Below are positions 32,108-40,668 of a DNA stretch of 64,000 nt, piece after piece (within the stretch, counting starts at the first letter, position 1; each line of letters begins with the position of its first letter). The stretch comes from VXNF01 sp964291305. Its GTDB lineage: Bacteria; Actinomycetota; Acidimicrobiia; Acidimicrobiales; CATQHL01. The notes beneath the pieces were generated by a model. That model saw only the letters and a program-made list of their open reading frames with translations. It was not told the origin of the DNA and did not search any database. Location: assembly GCA_964291305.2 (NCBI GenBank), contig OZ219783.1, forward strand, positions 2,046,001 to 2,110,000, read 5' to 3'. Position numbers and translations under genes: made by a program.

Positions 32108-32869
32108 ATGAACCCGGTCAAAGCAAAGCTGCAGAACGGCGAATGCGCTATCGGGGCGTGGCTCTCGATCCCCTCGACGGTGACAGCAGAGATCATCGGG
32201 CGCGCCGGGTTTGACTATGCCTGTGTCGACCTGCAGCACGGCATGGCGGACTACGCCGACACCCTAGCCATGTATCAGGCCATCGAACTTGGCAACAGCG
32301 TGCCGTTTGCTCGAGCTACTTGGAACGAGCCGGGGATCATTGGACGATTGCTAGATCTTGGCGCTGGCGGGGTGATTATTCCCATGGTCAACAACTCCGC
32401 CGAGGCCGAGGCGGCCGTAGCCTCCTGCCGCTACGCCCCCGCCGGTCGCCGCAGCGTCGGCCCTACCCGCATCCGCATCGGCCAACCCGACTACTTCGCT
32501 AGCGCGGATGACAACGTGCTGTGCATCCCCATGATCGAGACCGCCGAGGCCATCGCCAACATCGACGACATCCTCAGCGTCCCCGGAATCGACGCCGTCT
32601 ATGTCGGCCCTTCAGATTTGGCCGTGTCTCTGGGCCTCGGCGGACCGGGGCTGCACAACGATCACCCCGATTTCAGCAAGGCTCTGGCAACCGTAGTGGC
32701 GAGCTGCCGAAAACACGGTGTCGTCCCGGGGATCCACACCAACGTAGACCTGGCGGCCAGGCGACAAGAGGAGGGCTTCAGGCTCATGACCGTGCTCATA
32801 GACGTTCCCACTTTTCAGAGCGCCGTCGGGGCCCAACTCACAAAAGCCCGCGCCCGTATCTCCGGCTGA
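32108..32869 (+). CDS. HpcH/HpaI-family class II aldolase
   Basis: 253 residues: ACVDLQHGMADY, LLDLGAGGVIIPMVNNSAEAEAAVASCRYAPAGRRSVGPTR, CIPMIETAEAIANID, GIDAVYVGPSDLAVSLG. These are hallmarks of metal-dependent 2-oxo-acid aldolases (4-hydroxy-2-oxoheptanedioate or 2-keto-3-deoxy sugar acid type). It cleaves to pyruvate plus an aldehyde. The exact substrate is unknown. GAGAAAGG precedes ATG 32108. Confidence 0.9.
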   Translation: MNPVKAKLQNGECAIGAWLSIPSTVTAEIIGRAGFDYACVDLQHGMADYADTLAMYQAIELGNSVPFARATWNEPGIIGRLLDLGAGGVIIPMVNNSAEAEAAVASCRYAPAGRRSVGPTRIRIGQPDYFASADDNVLCIPMIETAEAIANIDDILSVPGIDAVYVGPSDLAVSLGLGGPGLHNDHPDFSKALATVVASCRKHGVVPGIHTNVDLAARRQEEGFRLMTVLIDVPTFQSAVGAQLTKARARISG

Positions 32870-33016
32870 GCGCCACCGTGGATTGGCACTAGGCGCAATC
32901 CAAGCTGCTATCTCTCGCAGAAGGCGACACCCCACCCGATTGGTCTTGATCGCTAACGAAAAAAATCTCCGGATACTTATGCTTCAATCGGCCGAAAACC
33001 GCACGGAGGCAAGACC

Positions 33017-33976
33017 ATGTTCTGGAAGCATCGCCGACTCGTCGTTGCATTTGTCGGTCTTGTCATTGCTGGCCTGGTTGGGCTCTTAGCGACCTCAACG
33101 GTGTCGAGCCACGAGGAGGATCATGAAGGTCCGTCTTTCGAGGTGCAGGTGCTGCGCGATCCAGTGGAGGGCTGGAATGTCCTAATCGCGACCGACATGA
33201 TCTTCGCCCCCGAGCGGGTATCCACCGGCCACGTAGAGGGAGAAGGTCACGCTCATATCTACGTGGACGGGGTGAAGGTCAGCCGAATCTACGGCATGTG
33301 GCATTACCTGGGTGATCTAGAGCCCGGCGAGCACGAGGTCCGAATCGAACTCTCTCAGAATGACCACGCGCCGCTGATTGTGGGCGACCACGTCTTAGAC
33401 CAAACCGTCACGATCGAACAGCCCGAGCCCGCCGAACCTACAGCTACACCCGAGCCCCGAGAGGTCCCGACAGAACAGCCGATTCCCACGATCAGCGCAG
33501 AGGCGGCGCACGACCCAGCCGGTGGGTTCAACCTGAAGATCGAGCTGGACAACTTTGAACTAGCCCCAGTCAAGGCATCACGGGCACCGGAGGACGGCGA
33601 GGGTCACGCCCGCCTCTACCTGAACGGTGAGTACGTCACCCGGATCTACGAAGAGTGGACCCAGATCACGGGCCTTGAGGTGGGACAACATGAGATCACC
33701 GTGGCGCTTGTCGGTAACGACCACGCTCCGCTGACCCACGAAGGATCCCCCATCCAGACAAGCTTCATCCTCGACGCCACCGAAGAACTACTCGCCGACA
33801 GCGGCGAGCACAGCCATGGGCACTCTGACGGCATGGATGACCACATGGACATGGACTCCAGCGACGAGCACGAAGACATGGACATGGAGGACGACGAGCA
33901 CGAGCACACCGACGACGAGACGGATATGGACATGGAGGACGACGAGGAGCCAATGCGCGACATGGCTACCGGCTGA
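33017..33976 (+). CDS. secreted tandem-domain protein with His/Met/Asp-rich tail, probably metal-binding
   Basis: 319 residues. A signal anchor (about 7-26) is followed by SSHEEDHEG. Two related domains follow: residues about 50-130 (GHAHIYVDGVKVSRIYGMWHYLGDLEPGEHEVRIELSQNDHAPL) and 165-250 (GHARLYLNGEYVTRIYEEWTQITGLEVGQHEITVALVGNDHAPL), joined by a Pro/Thr linker. The C-terminus (about 265-319) is packed with His, Met, Asp and Glu (SGEHSHGHSDGMDDHMDMD). A copper- or other metal-handling role on the cell surface is inferred from composition only. CGGAGG lies before ATG 33017. Confidence 0.75.
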   Translation: MFWKHRRLVVAFVGLVIAGLVGLLATSTVSSHEEDHEGPSFEVQVLRDPVEGWNVLIATDMIFAPERVSTGHVEGEGHAHIYVDGVKVSRIYGMWHYLGDLEPGEHEVRIELSQNDHAPLIVGDHVLDQTVTIEQPEPAEPTATPEPREVPTEQPIPTISAEAAHDPAGGFNLKIELDNFELAPVKASRAPEDGEGHARLYLNGEYVTRIYEEWTQITGLEVGQHEITVALVGNDHAPLTHEGSPIQTSFILDATEELLADSGEHSHGHSDGMDDHMDMDSSDEHEDMDMEDDEHEHTDDETDMDMEDDEEPMRDMATG

Positions 33977-34070
33977 AGGTCGCGCTCGCTTGGGACCTCC
34001 GTTAGCCTGGGACGTTACTCGCCGAGCAGACCGGAGAATCCACCCGGCACCTGGTTCCCAGGAGGTCCCT

Positions 34071-35279
34071 ATGCGTGACGCCGTTATTCTCGCCACTTCC
34101 CGCACGCCAATCGGCCGAGCCTTCAAGGGTTCCTTAGTAGAAGAGCGGCCCGACGATCTGTCGGCGTTCGTGATCCGCGACTTACTAGCGAAAGTGCCCG
34201 AGGTGGACCCCACCACGGTTGAGGACGTGATCTGGGGTTGCGGGCAGCCGGCTGGCGAGTCCGGCTACAACGTCGCCCGGGTAGCCAGCATCTTGGCGGG
34301 CCTACAAGCCCCTGGTGTGACGGTAAATCGCTACTGTTCCTCCTCGCTGCAGACCATTCGGATGGCAACCCACGCCATCGCCGCCGGTGAGGGCGACTGC
34401 TTCGTGGCCGGCGGCGTGGAGTCCATCAGTCGCTTCACGGCAGGCATGGCCGACGACATGCCCAAAACCCGCAACCCCCAGTTCGCTACCGCCGAAGCTC
34501 ACAGCGAAGATCGCTCCGCTGGCGGACAGGGCCCTTGGACACCCTCCGAGCACCTACCAGACATCTATATCAGCATGGGTCAGACAGCCGAAAACGTGGC
34601 CGAACTCTGCGATGTGTCCCGTCAGCGCCAGGACGAGTTTGCCTGCATGTCCCAGAACCGCGCTGAAGCAGCCCGAGACCGCGGCTTCTTCGAGCGGGAG
34701 ATAACCCCCTATCCGCTGGCCGACGGTCGGCTGATCCACAACGACGACGGCATCCGCGCCGGCACCACGCTAGAACGCCTGGCCGACCTGCTGCCGGTGT
34801 TCCGGCCCGAAGGCACCGTCACCGCCGGCAACTGCTGTGCGTTGAACGACGGAGCCGCAGCCGTGCTAGTCGCCAGCGCCGAGCGAGCCGCCGAGCTGGG
34901 AGTCACGCCGCTGGCCCGAATCATCGCTGGTGGTATATCGGCCCTGAACCCCGAGATTATGGGTCTCGGGCCGATAGAGGCGTCACGCCAGGCACTGGCA
35001 CGCGCCGGCATGACCATCGACGACATCGATCAGGTAGAACTCAACGAGGCTTTCGCCGTCCAGGTAATTGCCTCGGCAGACGAGTTGGGGATCGACTGGG
35101 AGAAGCTGAACCCCAACGGCGGTGCCATAGCGCTGGGTCATCCTTTCGGCATGACCGGTAGCCGCATCATGGGGACGTTGCTGAACGGGCTGGAGGACGC
35201 CGACGGCGAGATCGGCTTGGAAACCATGTGCGTGGGCGGCGGTCAGGGGATGGCGATGATCGTGCAACGCCTCCGCTGA
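34071..35279 (+). CDS. thiolase (acetyl-CoA C-acyltransferase)
   Basis: 402 residues from ATG 34071 behind CAGGAGGTCCCT. Catalytic Cys89 in VNRYCSSSLQT, His in NGGAIALGHPFGMTGSR and second Cys in ETMCVGGGQGMA. It degrades 3-oxoacyl-CoA in beta-oxidation or related CoA pathways. An upstream open frame extending from 33816 is the shadow of the preceding gene. Confidence 0.95.
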   Translation: MRDAVILATSRTPIGRAFKGSLVEERPDDLSAFVIRDLLAKVPEVDPTTVEDVIWGCGQPAGESGYNVARVASILAGLQAPGVTVNRYCSSSLQTIRMATHAIAAGEGDCFVAGGVESISRFTAGMADDMPKTRNPQFATAEAHSEDRSAGGQGPWTPSEHLPDIYISMGQTAENVAELCDVSRQRQDEFACMSQNRAEAARDRGFFEREITPYPLADGRLIHNDDGIRAGTTLERLADLLPVFRPEGTVTAGNCCALNDGAAAVLVASAERAAELGVTPLARIIAGGISALNPEIMGLGPIEASRQALARAGMTIDDIDQVELNEAFAVQVIASADELGIDWEKLNPNGGAIALGHPFGMTGSRIMGTLLNGLEDADGEIGLETMCVGGGQGMAMIVQRLR

Positions 35280-35284
35280 GGAGC

Positions 35285-36982
35285 TTATTCGTCGATCTCC
35301 GGCGGGATGTCGGTCGCAGGTTCCGCAGGACCTCCGGGGGGCGCCGCTGGCTCGGTTGGAGGCTCTAGACCCAACTGTGCCGTGGCCTCAAGGGCGAAAA
35401 GGTTGCTGGGCGAGCAGTCAAAGCTGCCTGGGTTTGCTGGGTAGAACCGGAAGAGTTCCCCATTCGAGGCTCCCATTACCACCCTGCAAGGGCTGGGTTC
35501 ACCGGTGCCGGGATTGCTGGGCGCGTGCAGCCCGTGTCCGTGCCAGTTGACGATCCCGGAAGCAGCTGCAGCCACCGCGGCAGGACTCAGCGCCGCGGGA
35601 TCCTCGCTGGGAGTGCCGGCCCCAATCGCCCGCCGTACAGCTTCCTCGAACAGCCGTCCCGCCGCCCAGGCAGCGACACCTTGCAGATCGGCGCTGGCCT
35701 CGGCGTCCACCACGGCTAGCCACTCCCGGTAAGCAGCTAGTTCGGGGCTGTAGACATCCTCCCGCAGTGGCAGGTAGGGGCTAGAGATCAAAACTCCTTC
35801 GGCCGCGGCACCGGCAGCTTCGAGGAAAAGGGCGCTGTTACAGGCCGTGCCGCAGTTCACGCCGACGGCCAGGTCGGCCGCTTGCAGTGACTGCAACAGG
35901 TCCAGGAGGCGGTGGGTGTCACCATCCCACAGCACGTGGAGCACTTCGGCGGCAGCCATTTCCGCTACGAACGAATCGAAGTCATCGGCGATCGACACCG
36001 ACGGCTCGTAGATCAACTCAAACTGCAGGCCGCGGGCTGCTTCAGCGGTTCGCTCGGCCGCAATAACGGTGACAGGAAAGTCCAAGAAGAAAGTGGCTGT
36101 GGAGCGGATCCGCACCGGCAGGCGCTCGGCCATCCAACGCAGGGCGCTCACGTTCACAAAGTCATTGGAAATCGGCACCGCCTGGAAAGTGCGCGGTGCG
36201 CCAGCGCGTCGGGGCGAGTGAACCTGCGCCGGAAAGTCCAACAAGTCGCATTCCGCGCTGGCCAAAAGCTCGACCCCTTCGTCGTCGAGCAGCGCGTCGC
36301 TGCCGACTAAGGCGAATACGTCACCCGAGCAGGCCTCCGCTAGAACGGACTCGTGGCCGAACAGACCGGCGTCTAGCAGCACTAGCTCCACCCTGCGCCC
36401 GGCCAAGCCACCGGCGGCGTTCACCGCTTCGGCCCAGGCCAACATGGCTCGGTGCACCGAGACAGATCGGTCGTCGGCCACACCCCCGGTCTCTACGTCG
36501 GCAATGACGGCCAGACGCAGCGTCTCGGCATCTAAACCACGGAACCTGGCACCGCTTGGTGGCAGCTGCTCGGGGTCGGCAGGCGGCCCAGGGTCAGTGG
36601 GCTCTGGGTCAGCGGGCGAGTCAGAGCCTGCAGGCGGACCAGGGTCGGCTGGCAAATCTGGTTCGGCGGAAGGCTCGACGCTAACCGCAGGCTCGGGCGG
36701 CAGCGGCGGCAACGGATCTAGGCCCTCCGGCGGCTCCGGGTTGCTAGGCGGCTCTGGGCCAGGCCGCGCGGGCGGTGGCGCTCCGATGTCGACCTCAGGC
36801 TCAGGAACCGGCGGTTCCTCGTCTGCCAGCCGGGCGGGCTCGCTCACCCGCGTCGGCGCTAGAGCCGTGGCGGAAGTGTCCGGTACGCCTTGGGTCAGAT
36901 CGGGCTCGGCGCAGGCCACAAGCAGCGCCGCCACCGCAAACGCGGCCAGAACCTGCGCTAGTCGCCGACCAGTGCGGGCCAT
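35285..36982 (-). CDS. substrate-binding lipoprotein, periplasmic-binding-protein type I fold
   Basis: 565 residues. Signal peptide with lipobox LLVAC (Cys24), a Pro/Glu/Asp-rich linker (25-150), then a Leu/Ile/Val-binding-protein-like domain (LRLAVIADVETGGVADDRSVSVHRAMLAWAEAVNAAGGLAGRRVELVLLDAG). It resembles amino-acid receptor proteins of ABC importers, but no permease or ATPase genes are nearby. It lies 16 bases after ilvC on the same strand, which could link it to the branched-chain operon. That is a hint, not proof. Confidence 0.8.
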   Translation of the reverse strand: MARTGRRLAQVLAAFAVAALLVACAEPDLTQGVPDTSATALAPTRVSEPARLADEEPPVPEPEVDIGAPPPARPGPEPPSNPEPPEGLDPLPPLPPEPAVSVEPSAEPDLPADPGPPAGSDSPADPEPTDPGPPADPEQLPPSGARFRGLDAETLRLAVIADVETGGVADDRSVSVHRAMLAWAEAVNAAGGLAGRRVELVLLDAGLFGHESVLAEACSGDVFALVGSDALLDDEGVELLASAECDLLDFPAQVHSPRRAGAPRTFQAVPISNDFVNVSALRWMAERLPVRIRSTATFFLDFPVTVIAAERTAEAARGLQFELIYEPSVSIADDFDSFVAEMAAAEVLHVLWDGDTHRLLDLLQSLQAADLAVGVNCGTACNSALFLEAAGAAAEGVLISSPYLPLREDVYSPELAAYREWLAVVDAEASADLQGVAAWAAGRLFEEAVRRAIGAGTPSEDPAALSPAAVAAAASGIVNWHGHGLHAPSNPGTGEPSPCRVVMGASNGELFRFYPANPGSFDCSPSNLFALEATAQLGLEPPTEPAAPPGGPAEPATDIPPEIDE

Positions 36983-36998
36983 CCTGCGAGCCTAGGCA

Positions 36999-38030
36999 TC
37001 ATCCCTGTCCGCCCGACGCTTCCTGCACCGACTGTTTGCCGGCGCTGATCCACGGCATCATTGCCCGCAGCTGCTTGCCTACCTGTTCGATCTGGTGCTG
37101 GCGCCCGGCAGCCTCTAATGCTTCAAAGCGCTGGCGCGTGCGGCTCTCGGCAATCCACTCGGTAGCGAAGGCGCCGGACTGCACCTCGCTGAGGATTTGG
37201 CGCATAGTGGCCCGCACGTGGTCGTCCACCACCCGGGGCCCGCGGGTCAGATCACCATACTCGGCGGTGTCTGACACCGAGTAGCGCATGCCGCCGATTC
37301 CCTCCTCGTACATGAGATCCACGATCAGCTTCAACTCGTGCAGACATTCGAAATAGGCCACCTCGGGTTGGTAACCGGCCTCAACCAGAGTCTCAAAAGC
37401 AGCCTGTGTGAGCGCGGTCAAGCCACCACATAGCACCACCTGCTCGCCGAATAGGTCGGTCTCACACTCCTCGGTAAAGGTCGTCTCGATTATCCCCGCC
37501 TGCGCTCCGCCGAGAGCGTCGGCGTAAGCCAGGGCTATGTCCCGGGCATGTCCGCTGGCGTTCTGCTCTACCGCAATTAGACACGGAACACCGCCGCCTT
37601 CAGTGAAAGTACGCCGCACTAGGTGTCCCGGCCCTTTAGGCGCCACCATGGCCACATCTATCCCCTCCGGCGGCACGATGCAGTCAAAGCGGATGTTGAA
37701 CCCGTGGGCGAAGAACAACGCATCGCCAGGGTCCTGGTGCGGTTCCACGTGCTCGGCGTAGATATCGGCCTGCAGGGTGTCGGGTAGCAGCATCATGACT
37801 AGGTCTGACTCAGCTACAGCCTCAGCCATGGGCAGCACCCTTACGCCGGCCTCGGTTGCCTTGGCCACAGAAGCCGAGCCCTGGCGTAGGCCCACCCGCA
37901 CATCGATACCAGAGTCTCTGAGGTTCAGGGTATGGGCATGGCCCTGTGAGCCGTAGCCCAAAACTGCCACCTTGCGGTCGGCAATGAAGCTGCGGTCGCA
38001 GTCAGCGGAGTAGTACATCGTTGCGGCCAT
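36999..38030 (-). CDS. ilvC: ketol-acid reductoisomerase
   Basis: 343 residues, class I. NADPH-binding VAVLGYGSQGHAHTLNLRDSG, VAPKGPGHLVRRTF, the Mg2+ sites in ETDLFGEQVVLCGG and ECLHELKLIVDLMYEEG, and YSVSDTAEYGDLTRGPRVV. Catalyses the second step of valine and isoleucine synthesis. Ribosome-binding site AAAAGGAG precedes ATG 38030. Third gene of ilvB-ilvN-ilvC. Confidence 0.97.
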   Translation of the reverse strand: MAATMYYSADCDRSFIADRKVAVLGYGSQGHAHTLNLRDSGIDVRVGLRQGSASVAKATEAGVRVLPMAEAVAESDLVMMLLPDTLQADIYAEHVEPHQDPGDALFFAHGFNIRFDCIVPPEGIDVAMVAPKGPGHLVRRTFTEGGGVPCLIAVEQNASGHARDIALAYADALGGAQAGIIETTFTEECETDLFGEQVVLCGGLTALTQAAFETLVEAGYQPEVAYFECLHELKLIVDLMYEEGIGGMRYSVSDTAEYGDLTRGPRVVDDHVRATMRQILSEVQSGAFATEWIAESRTRQRFEALEAAGRQHQIEQVGKQLRAMMPWISAGKQSVQEASGGQG

Positions 38031-38101
38031 CGGAACTCCTTTTCCCGTCGATTACTTGCGGCGGATTATTCGCGGATTGTCTCGCGCCAGTACGGTGGGC
38101 T

Positions 38102-38620
38102 TCAGAACTCACCGACCTCCCCGCCGGCTTTGGCTAGCCGAGGCAGGGCCACTTTTCCAGTTCGCTGCAATTCCACGATGCCGTAGGGTCGTAACAGGCT
38201 CTCGAAGTCGTCTACCCGATTCGGCCCGCCGGACATCGAGACCATGAGCTTGTCGGGGCCGACGTTCAATACTCGCCCGTCGAAGATGCGCACCAGGTCC
38301 ATGATCTGGCCGCGAGTCTCGGCGTCGGAGCGCACCGTCACCACTAGCAGCTCCCGCTCCACCGATTCATCCGGTGCCAACTCACGGATGCTCACCACGT
38401 TGATGAGCTTGTCTAGCTGGTTGATGATCTGCTCACGCGGGGCCGATTCGGTGTCAACCGCCATGGTGATGCGGCTGAGATCGGGATTCTCGGTCGGCGC
38501 CACCGCCAGGGACTTGATATTGAAGCCCCGCCGGGCAAACAGGCCCGCCACCCGGGCCAACACACCCGCCTTGTTCTCCACGAGCACCACCAGAGTGTGA
38601 TGTGGCTTTGTCTCGGCCAT
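38102..38620 (-). CDS. ilvN: acetolactate synthase small (regulatory) subunit
   Basis: 172 residues. The N-terminal ACT domain (HTLVVLVENKAGVLARVAGLFARRGFNIKSLAV) binds valine for feedback inhibition. The C-terminal half carries RELLVVTVRSDAETRGQIMDLVRIFDGRVLNV. It lies 21 bases after ilvB. Confidence 0.97.
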   Translation of the reverse strand: MAETKPHHTLVVLVENKAGVLARVAGLFARRGFNIKSLAVAPTENPDLSRITMAVDTESAPREQIINQLDKLINVVSIRELAPDESVERELLVVTVRSDAETRGQIMDLVRIFDGRVLNVGPDKLMVSMSGGPNRVDDFESLLRPYGIVELQRTGKVALPRLAKAGGEVGEF

Positions 38621-38641
38621 GAGCAGTACCTGGAGGTGCGC

Positions 38642-40381
38642 CTAGCGGGACGGGGATTGCTGGCAGGGGTCCAGCACGATGTCGTCGTTGGAAGCACCTG
38701 CCGGCACCATCGGGAACACCTTCTCGGTGGTATCAACCCGGAAGTCGATAACCACGCTGCGATCATCTATCTCGTTGGCCTTCTCAATGGCGGGTCTCAC
38801 CTCCTCTGGGCTATCGATGCGCATGGCCTCGCAGCCCATGGCCTGGGCCCAGCCCTTGTAGTCGGGTAGGTCCTGTGAGAGATACACCTCGGAGTAGCGC
38901 TCGTCGTAGAACATCTCTTGCCACTGGCGCACCATGCCCAGGTAGGAGTTATTCAAGATGGCCACCTTGATGGGGATGCGCTCGGTGTTAGCGGTTACCA
39001 GTTCCTGTGCGGTCATCTGGAAGCAGCCGTCGCCGTCCACCGCCCAGACCATACGGTCAGCCCGCCCGGCCTTAGCCCCGATAGCGGCCGGAACAGCGAA
39101 GCCCATGGTCCCCAAGCCGCCGGAGTTAATCCAGGTGTAGGGGTGGTTGAAGTGCCAGTACTGACTAGCCCACATCTGGTGCTGACCCACGCCGGCGCAG
39201 ACGATGGTGTCGTCGGGCGTGGCATCACGCAACTGCTCCAGCACGAACTGCGGCTTTAGCACCCCGCCGGGCTGGCTTGTCTCATATACCAGCGGGTAGC
39301 GCCGCTGCCAGTCGGCGATGGTTTCGTGCCACTGCTGGCGGTCGGGCTGCGCCTCGGCCCCGCCTCGGGCAGCCACAGCCTCAGTTAGCGCCTCAATGCC
39401 GAGGCGGCAGTCGGCGACAATGGCCACATCGGGCTGGCGGACTTTACCCAACTCAGCAGGGTCGATATCCAGGTGGATCACCTTGGCCCCAGGGGCGAAG
39501 GCACCAACCTTGCCGGTAACCCGGTCGTCGAAGCGGGCACCTAGGGTGATTAGCAGGTCGGCCTGCTGCATAGAGGTGACCGCGGTGTAGTTGCCGTGCA
39601 TGCCGGGCATGCCCAGGCAGAGCGGGTGGTCGTCAGGGAAGCCACCCCGGTTCATCAAGGTGGTGACCACGGGGATCTGCACCAACTCGGCGAACCGCAG
39701 CAGGGCATCGGCAGCGCGTGCCTTAAGAATCCCGCCACCGGAGTAGATAACCGGTCGACGGGCGGCACAGATCAACTCGGCGGCAGCGGCCACCGCCTCG
39801 GGGGCGGGCTCGGTGCTGGGGCGATAACCGGGCAGATTGTGGCCGGTGGGCTCGTACCACTCCAGAGCCGAGCGCGGGTTTTGTGGGTCCACGATGCACT
39901 TCGGGATGTCCACGAGCACCGGCCCTGGGCGCCCGGTGCTAGCGATATGGAAGGCATCATGAATCACCTGCGGCAGATCCTGAGCATCTGACAACAGGAA
40001 GTTGTGCTTAGTCACCGACATGGTGATGCCCGTGGTGTCGCACTCTTGGAAGGCGTCGGTCCCAATGGCGGCGTAAGGCACCTGCCCAGAGATAACTACC
40101 AGCGGCACCGAGTCCATGTAGGCGTCGCACAGCGGCGTCACGATGTTGGTAGCGCCAGGGCCGCTAGTGACGATGGCCACGCCAGGCCGGCCGGTGGCCT
40201 GGGCGTATCCTTGGGCCATATGGCCGGCACCCTGCTCGTGGCGCACTAATACGTGGCGGATGCTGGAATCGATGAGGGGGTCATATGCCGGCAAGATCGC
40301 CCCACCCGGCAGCCCGAATACGATCTCGACCCCTTGACGCTCCAGGCTGCGCATGAGGGCCTGTCCGCCGTTCATCTTCAT
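38642..40381 (-). CDS. ilvB: acetolactate synthase large subunit
   Basis: 579 residues from ATG 40381 (MKMNGGQALMRSLERQGVEIVFGLPGG). The catalytic Glu lies in VRHEQGAGHMAQGYAQATGR. SGPGATNIVTPLCDAYMDSVP follows, and the thiamine-diphosphate motif is GDGCFQMTAQEL...NNSYLGMVRQWQ. AAGAAGGCGAG precedes the start. The open frame further upstream overlaps the attenuator and is not coding for this protein. Confidence 0.97.
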   Translation of the reverse strand: MKMNGGQALMRSLERQGVEIVFGLPGGAILPAYDPLIDSSIRHVLVRHEQGAGHMAQGYAQATGRPGVAIVTSGPGATNIVTPLCDAYMDSVPLVVISGQVPYAAIGTDAFQECDTTGITMSVTKHNFLLSDAQDLPQVIHDAFHIASTGRPGPVLVDIPKCIVDPQNPRSALEWYEPTGHNLPGYRPSTEPAPEAVAAAAELICAARRPVIYSGGGILKARAADALLRFAELVQIPVVTTLMNRGGFPDDHPLCLGMPGMHGNYTAVTSMQQADLLITLGARFDDRVTGKVGAFAPGAKVIHLDIDPAELGKVRQPDVAIVADCRLGIEALTEAVAARGGAEAQPDRQQWHETIADWQRRYPLVYETSQPGGVLKPQFVLEQLRDATPDDTIVCAGVGQHQMWASQYWHFNHPYTWINSGGLGTMGFAVPAAIGAKAGRADRMVWAVDGDGCFQMTAQELVTANTERIPIKVAILNNSYLGMVRQWQEMFYDERYSEVYLSQDLPDYKGWAQAMGCEAMRIDSPEEVRPAIEKANEIDDRSVVIDFRVDTTEKVFPMVPAGASNDDIVLDPCQQSPSR

Positions 40382-40464
40382 ATCTCGCCTTCTTCCCGGT
40401 CGATCCAGAGGTTTACCCGCTTTACTCAGCGGAGCACTTGTACCCGCCTGCAAAATGTCAACGG

Positions 40465-40558
40465 CCTCCCGGACGGGAGGCCGAAGGAGCGCGCAGCAGA
40501 GCTGCACGCTCAGCGAGATACGAGGAGCTGGTTCCGCCGCGTCATCGCTGTGAGTATA
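40465..40558 (-). promoter_or_regulatory. ilvB promoter and attenuator region
   Basis: Minus strand: TATACT (40558-40553) lies seven bases before the leader-peptide ATG, so the mRNA should be leaderless. Two hairpins follow: AGCGTGCAGC-TCT-GCTGCGCGCT (about 40509-40487) and the perfect stem GGCCTCCCG-TC-CGGGAGGCC (about 40482-40463). No strong U-run follows the second. The layout agrees with branched-chain amino acid attenuation of ilvB known in actinobacteria. Confidence 0.75.
40510..40545 (-). CDS. ilvB leader peptide MTRRNQLLVSR
   Basis: An 11-codon frame ATG...TGA encodes MTRRNQLLVSR, with consecutive Leu, Leu, Val codons next to the stop. Shortage of charged tRNA for these amino acids would stall the ribosome and change the pairing of the downstream hairpins. 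The ATG is at or within a base or two of the predicted transcription start. Confidence 0.75.
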   Translation of the reverse strand: MTRRNQLLVSR

Positions 40559-40668
40559 CCCGGAGACTTGAGCCTCTAGACCTCATCGATCCTGTTTAGG
40601 TCTCCTAGACCCCGTAGATCCCCTAAGTCTCTAGGCCCGACCTGGCCGCACCGGCTAGCCCCAGGCCG

